Positions 11,316 to 22,553 of a stretch of 64,000 nucleotides of DNA are shown here, one piece after another. Below the pieces are notes generated by a model. The model was not told the origin of the DNA. It did not search any database and saw only the letters and a program-made list of their open reading frames with translations. The stretch's first letter is position 1; each line of letters begins with the position of its first letter. Made by a program: the position numbers and the translations under genes. The stretch is from Dysidea avara (lineage: Eukaryota > Porifera > Demospongiae > Dictyoceratida > Dysideidae): assembly GCF_963678975.1 (NCBI RefSeq), contig NC_089278.1, positions 9,265,479 to 9,329,478 on the forward strand. Reading direction: 5' to 3'.

Positions 11316-13875
11316 ATGACGGTCCTACTGAAAATCGCTTGTTTAGTAACACTGATCGGAATATGCGTTGGCGACGTTTATATGCACAATCCCCGAGGTA
11401 GTAACAACAGGTTAAACGAGAGATCAGCAAACAGAAACAACGCGAACAGATTATTTGACTCTCAAGTAAGACCGCGTGGAGTGTTAGCGCCAAATGTAGA
11501 CTACGTACGTAACACTTTTCACTTTAGAACAACAACCGTGGCGGATACAACGCTGGAGATCAGGATACGGGAGCGTTTAACACTGAAGATGAGATCTATT
11601 ACATGGTATACAGCAAACCATGACCCGAAACTGCAGATATTAATAAGCGAATAATTATATTTTTGCTTGCAGAAATTTTTCCAAAGTGGACCACCAATGA
11701 ATGGTGGGGGGAGATCGAACCTTGTAGTGGAATGGACGAATCAGCACGGGTGCGGAGGAGATGAAGACGACGACCCACACAAGCTGAACTGCAATATGGT
11801 GTTGCAATACATGTGCCAACCAGGAGACGAAACGGATAATGGTGAGCTTTGGCGTGCAGCAATGTTGCAGTATTGAATGTTTTTGGTGTATTTTTGTAGA
11901 CAATCTCGAACGCTCTGATCTCCGTAATGGCGTCAATACTGGCACACAGAATTATCAGCAGCCACCTAATAATGGTGTTGGAAATCCTGCTAATGATGAG
12001 AATAGGAGAAATCAGGAGCAAATAAATCGGGGTCTGCACGAAACCTACAATTGGTATGATGCTTGCTACACCAGAAGGAGGAATGAAGGTTGGTGACTTC
12101 ATTGCTATACGAGCTTCCACCTAAATGCACTTTTCTTTGTAGGGCTGTTTACTGCTGACCAAGTTTTGCGTCAGAATAACCGAGGAGTCTCATCAGCAAT
12201 CTATACACGACAAAACCCAAATGGCAATCGCCGTGGTTACGAATGTCCTGAAGAGAGAGATTATTACCCCTACTGGCATCCAACCCCATGGAGGGACATA
12301 GCTGTTTTGGCTGACAATGATACCCAGTGTAACTTCTATCAACGAGAGAGTAACAACATTGTCCCAAGAGGAATGTGTCAAGAAACCTACTCAGGTGGTG
12401 AACCAAAGTACTGGTCAGAGTACAACACTGAGGAATCGTGCGTAAATGGGACCCGTAAGTTGAAGACTATGCTACCTATAGCTAGTTTATATGTTGTTCT
12501 TTATTCTCAACAGGTGACAATGGTAATACCATTGGTACATGGGTTTGGCTATATGCTTATTTGGAAATTGACTCTGTTAATACGACTCCAGATGATTGTG
12601 CAGCAGCAAACAATGCTGATGGTTACACTCGTGTGTGGGCCCAGCCATGGCTTCATGAAGAACCAACTTGTCTCATCCTGCCACCTGTACCAGTCTGCAG
12701 ACCAGCAGAGTGGTCTAGGGTCAACCACCTTGGCAATGGCAGAAATGGAGTCCCTCTTAATTTCACCTGGAATCTACCTTATTTCCCATCAGGAAATGCA
12801 CAGAGATGTGTCCTGAGGCTAAGGTAAGTAAGACTACTTGTTCTCAGTATTTTGTCATAAATATCTGATATGTGGTGTGTGTAGGTATAACATTTCTACT
12901 GATGATTATGATCCTTTTAACACTAATTCTTACCACAACCAGGACCTGTAAGATTTCTTGTTGTTGCTGAAGCTTTTGATATGTACCATCATTCCTGTGT
13001 AGGGTTAATGGTGTAAGATCACCAGTTGAACAGAATCCTAATGTTAACATTGGCTCTACCACTAACAAGCCTTTAAGATTGGCCATCAATACAGCACAAT
13101 TTGGTCGTACCTTCCAGGATCGTTCACATGTCTTCATACTACGTCCCAGGCCCCTCACATTTACTGGCTTGGATGAAGAAATGACTCGAAGCCTCAACAT
13201 TCATAACCTGAACGTGCGTGGCAAACGAGGCAACATTGTTCAGACATTCCCATCTGTGGAATATGACTTCATACCTAACAAGTTGGCTATAGATCCTACT
13301 GATGCTGTCCACATACAATGGACGGGTCAGTCACCTCTGAGTGTCTTGTGTTTTGTTTTACAATGTCATTCATTACCTTAGGCTCCAATACACACAATAA
13401 TGGTAACCCAGCTGGTGATGGACAAGCTGGTGATGCTGGTGAGGGAACCAGAGGTAAGCAGACTAAATGGTGTTATCAATGAGTGAATTGTTAATGTGTG
13501 TTTACTTCAGGTACGGATCGTCACAACATAGTTGAGATTCCTGAACCCAATTCAAACTATCCAACTCCTTATGAGCTAACCACCATGTGGAGAAACATCT
13601 CCATTCTGTGGAGGTCTTACACTGATCCTAATAGTAATGGTGAACGGAACACTGCTCTGGCCTTCTCCAGTGCTGGGTATTACCATTGCTTAACTGGTTG
13701 TACAGAAAGTGTAGAGGACAAGACTCAACTTAACAATCTCCTCAACAATGCCCCTGCCTCTTTTGAGGGTGCACTGGTGAGATTCCAAGTTGGCGTTTAT
13801 CATTATATCTGTTCAAGGAACAATAACTTTACTAACCGAAGCCAGAAAGGCACCATCACTGTTCGAAGTGTATAA
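11316..13875 (+). CDS. DD3-3: DD3-3-like protein, short secreted paralogue
   Basis: Ten exons: 11316-11465, 11528-11605, 11673-11841, 11900-12088, 12143-12454, 12514-12823, 12885-12947, 13003-13325, 13382-13453, 13511-13875. The ATG at 11316 opens a signal peptide ([19 protein letters not shown]) directly followed by [16 protein letters not shown]. Blocks shared with the neighbour include [59 protein letters not shown] and [16 protein letters not shown]. It has extra Asn/acid-rich insertions such as GGDEDDDPH. The frame stops right after the last shared block (GTITVRSV), so the roughly 190-residue anchor region of the minus-strand copy is absent and nothing resembling it follows. A secreted protein is therefore inferred. 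Confidence 0.85.
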
Positions 13876-14446
13876 AATCTCTGTATAGTATTATAGGTAA
13901 TGTAACTGTAATATATTTGAACACTGACTGATAGCAATTATAGGTATTTGTTTTAATGTAAAACCTTCTTCATCCTTTCTTTGTTTGTTTTTGTTTTTGT
14001 GCTCTACAAATCTGCTGGGCAGATTTTTTTTTCTAGTCTGATTTTTGTACTTCCTCCACATTTTTGTAAGGGAGTCATGTAGTTCACAGTTGCTTGAATT
14101 AGCACCTTGTGACAGTTTTGAAGGCATTTCATTGTGCCAACCAGCCAAATTAGAGGTTTGGCTACCCCTCTAATGTAATTATTATTGCTTTATTGCTTTT
14201 GTAAAATCAAGATTGAACATTTGAATTTTGTCTAATTGTATATTTTTCACATTTCTGTGTGCACAGTAACTATATTGTTAATTGTATTTATTTTCTTGTT
14301 TCAGTCATGTAAGATGTTTATTGTTTTCTATTACAAATATAAACTTGTTATACATGTGTAAGTGGTGAAAGAAGTATAAACAATAATTTATATATCACTT
14401 CAGTGGTTGGTACATGCATAATAAAATGTACATGTTTAAATATCTT
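13876..14446. other. intergenic, 3' flanks of two convergent genes
   Basis: A+T-rich, with T-runs and an AATAAAA-type polyadenylation signal near 14418. The 3' ends of the plus-strand DD3-3 gene and the minus-strand ABCD gene meet here. No gene is visible. Confidence 0.5.
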
Positions 14447-17400
14447 TCACTGGTTCAAATGAATGGAGCTCTCGCCCAACAGAGAACAAAGCTCCTTCAG
14501 TCGTTCTTGCATTTCTGGTATTCCAGCCAGCTGGGCCTCAAGCCTGTCAAGATGGAGATGTTACTGTACATGTCAGAGGTAGTGGTGGTATACTTACCTC
14601 TGTTTTTCTTCGTTGAAGGTCAGTCGTGTGGCTGTATCCAGTTGCTCCATCCTCCAATTTCCCTCACCATCAAACTGCAACAGATGTGTGTGGAATCTCC
14701 TACAACATAGTGTATTACAGAGTTGAGTTTAAACTCCACTCTATACGTACCACAGTGAGGGTCTATGTGAAATAGTCAGTAGTGTGATACCTGCATCTTT
14801 TGCTGCTTGAAACATCCCTCCCTCTACGTCAATGCTGACTGCACTTGTGCACTCATCCAAAAGAGCAAACTTGGGCCTGCAAACGTGCACCAGTAGATAC
14901 CAACAATGGTTCTACAATAAATTTGAATCAGTGCTACATTTCCTCACTTGTGGTAGAATATCCTGGCCATTCCCATTCGCTGTTTCTCTCCACCCGACAG
15001 GACATCTTTCCAATCTCCCTCCACATCCCAGCCTCCTTCACGCTTCACAATATGCTGAAGGTGAACAATGTTTAGTACAGCCTCCAAGTTAGAATCAGAT
15101 AAGCCTTTAGAGTGCATATCTTCTACGCTGTCTGGGTAGATCACCTGATCCCGTAGAGTTCCAAGTGACATGTATGGTCTTGGCAGAAACACACAAGGTA
15201 AAAATTAGATATTGCATGCCTACTCACCTCTGTGGTATATAGAAAAGATGGCTGGGGTTAGGCTTGGTCAGCTTGCCACCATAAATGGGCCACAGTCCAC
15301 TAAGTATCCGGAACAGCGAGCTCTTTCCACAGCCATTGGGACCACTAATAAGAAGATGCATGCCTGGACGAACCTATCATTAAAACAGTAGGTTAGTAAC
15401 CATAGCAACTGGACACATGTATGAACCAGATAACAAACAGAGGCCCTAAAAGGTATCAGTGTACTTCCTAGAAATCAAAGCACAACAGAGTAGCCAGCAA
15501 AAGTGACTAGCCAGTGGCTTTATTCTTGACAGCTAATATATTCTTGCGAAAGGTAAGAACAATGTCCAACACTTTCATAACACTCAATAGAAAATGGGAG
15601 TAGGGCTTCAACCTGGAAAGCTTCACTCAAGGAGAATTCTAGTTTAACAGTACAGCCACAGAACCTGCTTATTCACTACATGATCATGTTGCAAGCTTGC
15701 ATATCTTAACAAAACAGTTGGGCATAGCATTAAAAAAACAGCAAGAAGTAATTGATGACCATGTTAAATTATCAGTCCAGTGACATCATGCAGAATAAAC
15801 AGTCCCACCCACCACATGATGAGCACGTTCAGGGGCAGTACACACACTTTAACACTTTGCAGTTTTATACATATATTTTTATTTTTCAAGTGTTTGTTCA
15901 AGCTCTTTTACTCTGGCTATTGACCATACATGGCTATGCACAAAGGAGACCATTGCAAGGTGAGAAGAAGCTGGTAACAAAATAGGAACACAGCCAACAG
16001 AAAAGAAAACGTACACCCACACATGTAGGCAAGTATCAATCAAGTAGTTTCACATTAACACTCCCAAGAATGTACACAGGAAATGAAATGATTTACATTA
16101 TGAGCACACAATGAATATCACATTGAGCCATTCACTCATTCAGCATGTAGAACTAACAGAGGCCAAACAAAGACATGACCACTTGAGGTATGTATGACAT
16201 CATTATAATGAGGTGAACTATCATAACCAAACCACCTCTAATGTCATCCCCTCCACTCCCACAAAGACCACAGCTATGCAAGCAAGTCTTGGTCCTGTGA
16301 CCTTTCTACCTAGCAAAGGCATCATATGATGTCTATAAGCAGATACCCAAATATGGTAAAATACATAAGTTTACACACTATTAGTTTTCATGGAATATCC
16401 TCTTAGATCATGTGCACTTATTAACCTGTGATGTCACAGTACAAAGTGTGTGTTGTCCTAATTTGGTCTTTAGGTAGATAGAGATAGCATGCCCAAATAC
16501 CTTGGGCTTACACTGTTTCACATGGACACTCAGAAGTTAGTTCAATCTGAGTTGAGTAACCTCATTTCAACCCAGTTTCTGTTCACAAGCAATCACAGAT
16601 GATGGTATTCATTGAATGATGATTGTCTTCTACATATTTTATAAAAACGCAACTCGCTTCTTTGCAGACCTGACAAGCAGTAGGGCTGAACTCGCTTATT
16701 TTATGACTGTGAGGTTCAACCCAGTTAAGAAGCTCATATGAACACATTAACCAGGTGTTTAAAGTGACCATATGAAAAGGGTATTTTTAAAGAGGCCACC
16801 TCAATAGTGTTGCCACAAGTACATTACGGCATATTTCATCATCACTATATGATGTGCAACCTGAGCATTAATCCAGCAGCATGTTGCACTGAGAAGGCCC
16901 ATGACACATTGGTATGTATATACCATCCATCTTTTAGAATATTAGGAGGTTTCATTGTTGAAGTAGTTTAACACAAGCTCAGCATTTCTTGAGATCATGA
17001 GATAATGATGTGTGATTGACTTTTTTTGAGGATATGCATGATCGAAAGGCTGCTGGGTACATACCACTCTACAGGCTTTCGTTTCTATTGAGTAGGTTCT
17101 TAAAGTTCTCACCTCAAATGACAGACTTAGTACAACAATGTCTTTGTTGGGTGTGATGATGGGAACACCCTCAAGAATTATGGTGTCGTCACTCTCAATC
17201 ACTTCTCCCTGGCCAGCACGGAATTGTGTGGAGCTCAGTCTGCCAAACGCCATCTTCTTACTGCCATGTTGAGAGGAGAGGTCCTCTTCTAGCTCATTGC
17301 TAAGTTCTGTAGTACAAAAAAATTCCATAAAAAGGCAAACCGATATAACACATGCACATAACAGCACACATGTACACAGCAGCCATATTATATGTGTGTT

Positions 17401-19738
17401 TGAGGCTACATACATCTATGGCATCCACAAGGTGACACTTATGAAGTCAATACAATGTGTACCAAATAAAGGCCAAATAACTGAACCATAAGATCACTTT
17501 TCCCTCACTATATTTATGCCATGATGATTAGGAGACTAAGATCATCAGTAAATATTAGGGTGTAGGGCAGTGTGGTGTGTGTGTGCACGCACTTGTCTGT
17601 GTGTGTCTGTGTGTGAGACCTCACACGGCATTTGAAGTTTTGGTATATACCCAAGTACTCAAGGACCAGTGTTGGGAGTAACGCGTTACATAAGTAACGC
17701 GTTACATAATATTATTAATTTTGTGGTTGCTAAGTAATATAACGAAATACGCTATAAAAACGGGTAATATAACTCAAGTTACTTTACTTACAAATGTAAC
17801 GCGTTACCTAAGTAATATAGTTACTGTAATGAGTCTAATATTACATAATATTATTACTACAAGTAACGAAGTTACTAATCTCGTTTGTTATCCTCTGAGT
17901 AATGCCTAACCACAACGAAGTAACGAAGCCTACTGAATGAAGCTTATTCACCAGCTTCTTACTTATAACCACGATTTGCACATTGTCCAACAACGCAATC
18001 ATGTCACATGATAAAGTGGTAGTTTCACACGTGACAGCTTAAGGCTGTGGACACAAATAATATAATATGTAATATTATTATACTATAGTTACTTTATTTT
18101 ATGGGTAATATGTAACTGTAACTAAATAGTTCAGCTGCAAGTAATATGTAATATGTAACTAGTTACTTTTACAAAGTAACTTGCCCAACACTGTCAAGGA
18201 CAAGTTATCATCACCAGCTCGACAGGTATGTGCAGTGTAGTGTAGTGTAGTGTGAGGGAGGTAGGGGGGAGTCCCAAACCCAGAGTGTGTCACCTGATAT
18301 TATCACTTGGCACACAACAACTCAGATAATGGCGGTAGATCTTCGTAAAGAGGGTTCTGGTAATCTCACATAACATGTAAAGTGTGCCAAACTAATTGGG
18401 TCTATACAAACACAATAACAATGTATCAAACATACTACGGTGACAGACATTATGAGTTTTACTCACTCAATGTAAAATTTTAGAACTGCTGAGACAATAC
18501 TTCAGACCACATTTTTACTACGTGTGTGTATTTGATTACAAGCATATACTTTTATACAATGCTCATCATGCTTATTATGGTCACTCTATAGCTTTACACA
18601 TCTTGTTCCAATTTATGGCTATAAAGCTGTACAGCACTATGGATAATAGTGTTTCAAATGTAGTAAAACTGTTTGAGGGATAAATCTGACAACAATGCTC
18701 AGCCTTAGATTTCAGGTCTCATAAAGTGCATACATACGCATTGTTATGTAGGCACTATGGAGCCTACCATTCTCTAATGCAACTTTTTTTTCTGGCCTGA
18801 TTTTCTTAAAAAACTAATCCCATCAGTGTTAACAACTTGCACAAACTCACTGTCAGCGTTTTGGCCACAACTCACAACTCACCCTTTTAAAGCCCCTTGT
18901 TAATAGCAATTAGATAACAAATGATCAAGATCATCAAACAGAAAAAGCATCCAATTTTGAATTTTACCAGCTTCACTCAATAATTGTTCTATTAGAATAT
19001 TTCTGACTGCTCTAATAGAGTATTTTATGAAAGCATATTACATTGTATCTTGAAAGCTGAAGACATCGAGTTGTTCTATAAAAGGTAATCATAAACTGTC
19101 AACACTATTACTGATCAGAGGGGTTAAACTGAAACCACCTAGATTAGTTACTGCAAGGGTTTTGCAAAGAATAAGCTTGTAGACATGGCTTGGTGGGTTT
19201 TGTCACTATATTGCAGGGGTACATGTTGCTGATGGAATTTTAACTCTGTAGTTGTGTCATGCAGAGTGTCAGAGGAGTTGCAGGGTGGATATTAAATGTA
19301 GACCTACTGTACATTCCCTTCAGAATGAGGATGTGAGCAGTGCTAGAAGCCTTTTGTACAAAAGAAAACGTACAGTTTGTGTGTATACTTTTTGTTGTTT
19401 CATACCTTCACATGAGGAGAGAGTATGCATATACATATGGAGGGAAACTTTGGTGGGGGTAAACTTTGGGGAATAACCAGCTAAATTGCATTTGGCAAAA
19501 TAAACTTTGGTGAATTCAAGCTCAATCTATAGTTATAAAGATGCTAACCTCAGGTGCTATGAGTAATTGGTGGGTTAAACTTTGACAATTTTTTTTAGCA
19601 TACTGCCAAACTTGCTTCCCCCCGGGCCCGCGCCCTGCCAAAGTTTCCCTATATACAGTATATATAATACAGTATGTGTATGTTTCTGAAGGTGCATCAA
19701 AGTATTTGGACATCTTGCATAGTGTGTGCTGTTTGTAC

Positions 19739-19803
<65 letters not shown>

Positions 19804-22220
19804 GTATGTGTCGTGTCGTGTGTGCATTTGAGTGTAGAATGCTAAAGTTCACATGTTACCTGCAGAGGTTCTCCCACTTCCATTGACGGCAGCGCCCACA
19901 TGATACCGTCCAGCCTGCACCTCTTGGAACACGTAAAACATTTCACTTACACGTGATGTGTACCCTGCCAGCTCAATGATCTAGAATACATCATATACTC
20001 ACCACACAACACAGAGAAGTTCAAAAAAGTACATAAAGGTGGATAGTATCAAGAGTAAATAATGGAAGAGAGAGTATCCAACTGCCATATACTGCATCAA
20101 AAATGAGCACATCAAGTAGAGAAGCCATCCTGTAGTGCTTTCAAAGGCAGTGTTGAATGAAGTAATAAACACCTTCTAGCTCAGACTGTTTGACTTCAAA
20201 TCATGCCTGGACACTTCAAACAGTCTGAGCTAGCAGGTGTTTATTACTTCATTCAACACTGCCTTTGAAAGCACTACAGGATGACTTCTCTACTTGGTGC
20301 TCATTTTTGATGCAGTATATGGCAGTTGGATACTCTCTCTTCCATTATTTACTCTTGATAGTATGTACACAAGGGCAACAATATTTATTACTGATTTAGA
20401 AGCAGATGGAAGGAGTGGCTGAATACAAACATTATGGTAATTTTCTCCAACACAGTTACCTTTCTCCGTTCCATCTGTTCTAGGGACCACCTTGTGTATG
20501 GCTGATGGAATAAAACCTCAATTGCTCTAGTCTCATGTAATCACCCCCAAGTTTGACCACACCGCATAGGAACTTCTCCCAAACCCAATGAAAAAAAAAA
20601 AAAAACAGGGATAGCTCCGTAAGACTACAACTTCTCCAATTTCCACTACAAGTTGGTGTACATATGTGGACATACTATGAGACCTGTTTATCTGAGCTAT
20701 TAAAAATACCTGCTCTAATACTATGGCTAGAAATGGTAGTGTTAGATTTGGCCTTCATAAAATCTAATACAGAGCTTCAAGGGCAGCTAAAAATACAACA
20801 CCACGACTTACTCCTAGCATTTCAGAGATGTATTTATAGACTGAGTACATGCAGTACAACTTTAGCTATCTTTTGTTACTTCTCATAAACATTAGGTCTG
20901 TCTAACTCCCTGTATTTACAGGTATTGTCATAGCACGTAATGACAATGATACCAAGGCAATGTCACCAGACAATGCCTTGGCCCTTATGGTCTGTGCATA
21001 AAACTATGGCATGTTAGTAATTTTATGAACTGACTTCCTTGTAAGATGTCATAATTCTCTCAGTAGCATCAGCACCATTCACCAGCAGATCCTTAGCAGT
21101 AGTGAATGCCTTGGTTCGCTCACTGACTCCTTCCCCTGGCGTCAAATTGGCATTCCTTTTTGTGCCCCCTAACAACAGAGGTATGGCAACCATTATCATT
21201 CCAGAGATGGTCCAAATGTACTTCATCAGAAACTGTTCGACCATCACATACCAGAGACGCTTGCCAAATATAACATCCATTTGTCTTGTCAGTGACAGGA
21301 AACTACGCTGAAGCAAATTCAGCTCAACCTTTAGAATAAAAACAATAAAACAATGAGAAGGTCTCTTAAGTTTACCTGGTGGCCTCCATAGAAGGCAATT
21401 TCTTCAGCATTAGTAATGATCCGAGAGTGAACGTATCGCAGGTAGCCATGGCGTCGAGCTTCTTCAGCTACCAGCTTACCAAATGGAGGAGATATTGTAC
21501 GTAAGATGGTGGCTGTGATACCAATCACAGACCAGCCAAAGATGCCAGGACCAGTCATGGATTCACCACGTTTACGGAACAGTCTCCCCAAAGCAATGGA
21601 CATGAGTACCACATCAAGCAGAGGCTTGCTTACATGGGAGTATATGTGTGCAACTGCTTTGGAGAAGTTTTTGATATCTTCAGTGAGAAAATGATCAGGA
21701 TTGCTGAGCCGTGTGTCTAAGTTGGTAACTTTGTAATAAGTTTGGTTTTTGAAGTACATAGAGTAAGCGTGTTTGGCTAGCCTAGTCTCAACGGCCAGTG
21801 CTAGCTTACTCTCCAAATAACGGATTAAACTGTTAACAAATGTAGCTGGAATGGCAACAGACAGAAGACGTAGCACAAGAATCACAAAACGACGCAGGTC
21901 TTGCTCCACGATTGACTTGACTATTTTCCCATCCAACTCAGCAACATAAATTGACAAAAATGTTCTGGAAATCAAGGAAATTGTGTGACATAGCAACAGG
22001 AAAAACTCCTTTGACCAAATCCTAGGTATGGAAATTCTCAGCAACTTGAACAACTGTGGATAAAAATCTTTTCCAATTTTCGGTTGAGCTTTTTTGACAG
22101 TGCTGCTCTTACGTCTTGATGACGACAATTTGAGGAAACATTGTCTTCCTGCATACAGTATTAGAGCACCTGAAGCGGTGAGAGTAAATGAAGTGATAAT
22201 TTGCTGTTTGCTCAAGGACA
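14447..22220 (-). CDS. ABCD1: peroxisomal ABC half-transporter, ABCD1/ABCD2 type
   Basis: Nine exons on the minus strand: 21376-22220, 21035-21328, 19860-19980, 17113-17306, 15228-15373, 14948-15178, 14751-14876, 14598-14699, 14447-14543. The long first exon encodes the membrane domain, with family blocks [66 protein letters not shown], the EAA-like loop [12 protein letters not shown], and in exon 2 [16 protein letters not shown]. The nucleotide-binding domain has Walker [10 protein letters not shown], signature [15 protein letters not shown], Walker [13 protein letters not shown] and switch His in TISHRPSLW. The C-terminus ends [14 protein letters not shown]. Such half-transporters dimerise in the peroxisomal membrane and import very-long-chain acyl-CoA. 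The sequence fits ABCD1/2 better than ABCD3/4. It is divergent to the SAM carrier gene. Confidence 0.9.
15374..17112 (-). other. ABCD intron, no repeat recognised
   Basis: A 1.7 kb intron between the Walker A exon and the preceding exon. It is A+T-rich and shows no open frame with conserved content and no clear inverted repeat. Confidence 0.4.
17667..18193. mobile_element. non-autonomous hAT-type element with 8-base target duplication
   Basis: Begins CAGTGTTGGG and ends CCCAACACTG, an inverted repeat. It is flanked on both sides by TCAAGGAC (17659-17666 and 18194-18201), a perfect 8-base duplication diagnostic of the hAT superfamily. Inside are repeated GTAACGCGTTAC and AAGTAACT phrases and A+T-rich filler, with no transposase frame. 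This 527-base unit sits in an intron of the ABCD gene. The TIR type and the CGCGTTAC repeats are those of a MITE group widespread in animals. Confidence 0.9.
18984..19025 (+). repeat. tandem pair of the TCTATTAGA dispersed motif
   Basis: Two units about 22 bases apart: TGTTCTATTAGAATAT and GACTGCTCTAATAGAGTAT. See the finding on the window-wide family. Confidence 0.75.
19425..19665. mobile_element. small TIR element (AGGGAAACTTTGG ends)
   Basis: The left end has GAGGGAAACTTTGGTG and the right end, inverted, TAGGGAAACTTTGGCAGG. The interior repeats AAACTTTGG several times and has a G/C-rich stretch (CCCCCCGGGCCCGCG). A short non-autonomous DNA transposon is inferred; the target duplication is unclear. 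Confidence 0.5.
19741..19800. repeat. GT dinucleotide microsatellite
   Basis: About 30 uninterrupted GT units in the ABCD intron, a few dozen bases from the exon ending at 19860 on the minus strand. Confidence 0.95.
20047..20360. repeat. long fold-back (two arms of about 146 bases, 22-base loop)
   Basis: The left arm 20047-20193 and the right arm 20216-20360 are near-perfect inverse copies (for example TAGTGCTTTCAAAGGCAGTG on the left mirrors CACTGCCTTTGAAAGCACTA on the right). The outer ends read TATCAAGAGTAAATAATGG and its inverse. It lies in the ABCD intron between exons 2 and 3. If transcribed with the gene it would fold into a long hairpin. No open frame. Most simply a fold-back MITE; a hairpin-RNA locus is an alternative. 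Confidence 0.85.
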
Positions 22221-22553
22221 TAGCTGGGGTGTCTGCTGCTTGGTGGACCTATACTTGACAGAAGCTACAGATTACACGCCAGTCTCGCACATTGACGGAG
22301 TGTGTTACGTTTGTTGACCTTGATAGTGATATTTATACACTGTATGGCTCCAATTCCAATCATTAATTTTGACAGCTGCTTGCTTATGTAGTTAACCTAA
22401 ACAATTAACAAACACTTTAAAATAACTATGCTTTATTACAATAAAGGGTCTGAATTTCGGCTGAAACCAACCCGAGAACCAACCAGACACCTCTCAGACA
22501 CCAACCCACTTTATCCTGCAAATAATCCAATACCACAATCGAATGTGAAGAAC
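22221..22553. promoter_or_regulatory. divergent promoter between ABCD and SLC25A26
   Basis: 333 bases separate the two start codons. No TATA box is obvious. The plus-side frame is open upstream from 22428, so an earlier ATG at 22428 is possible for the carrier, but the alignment favours 22554. Confidence 0.4.

Larger units (their letters stand above)
17307..19859 (-). other. ABCD intron carrying a hAT MITE, a small TIR element and a GT microsatellite
   Basis: A 2.55 kb intron. It contains the element at 17667-18193, a tandem GTGTA-type run near 18235, copies of the TCTATTAGA motif at 18984-19025, a small element at about 19425-19665 and a GT repeat at 19741-19800. No exon is visible. Confidence 0.5.

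Noticed and set aside
13891-14148. Minus-strand frame after the DD3-3 plus gene
   Set aside because: Low-complexity Lys/Asn-rich reading of an A+T-rich 3' flank with no homology seen.
19522-19886. Frames with His-Thr or Val-Cys repeats around 19740-19800
   Set aside because: They are translations of the GT microsatellite, not genes. The same applies near 32050 and 42720.
20047-20360. The hairpin as a microRNA precursor
   Set aside because: Arms of about 146 bases are far too long and too perfect for an ordinary pre-miRNA; fold-back transposon or hpRNA fits better.
21023-21040. Stop codon after the ABCD second exon taken as gene end
   Set aside because: The conserved SYKE is followed by a GTCAGT donor, and the next exon at 19980 continues the family sequence ([15 protein letters not shown]).
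22428-22553. Earlier ATG at 22428 in frame with SLC25A26
   Set aside because: It would add 42 polar residues not found in the family; the ATG at 22554 gives the normal short leader. Not excluded as an alternative start.
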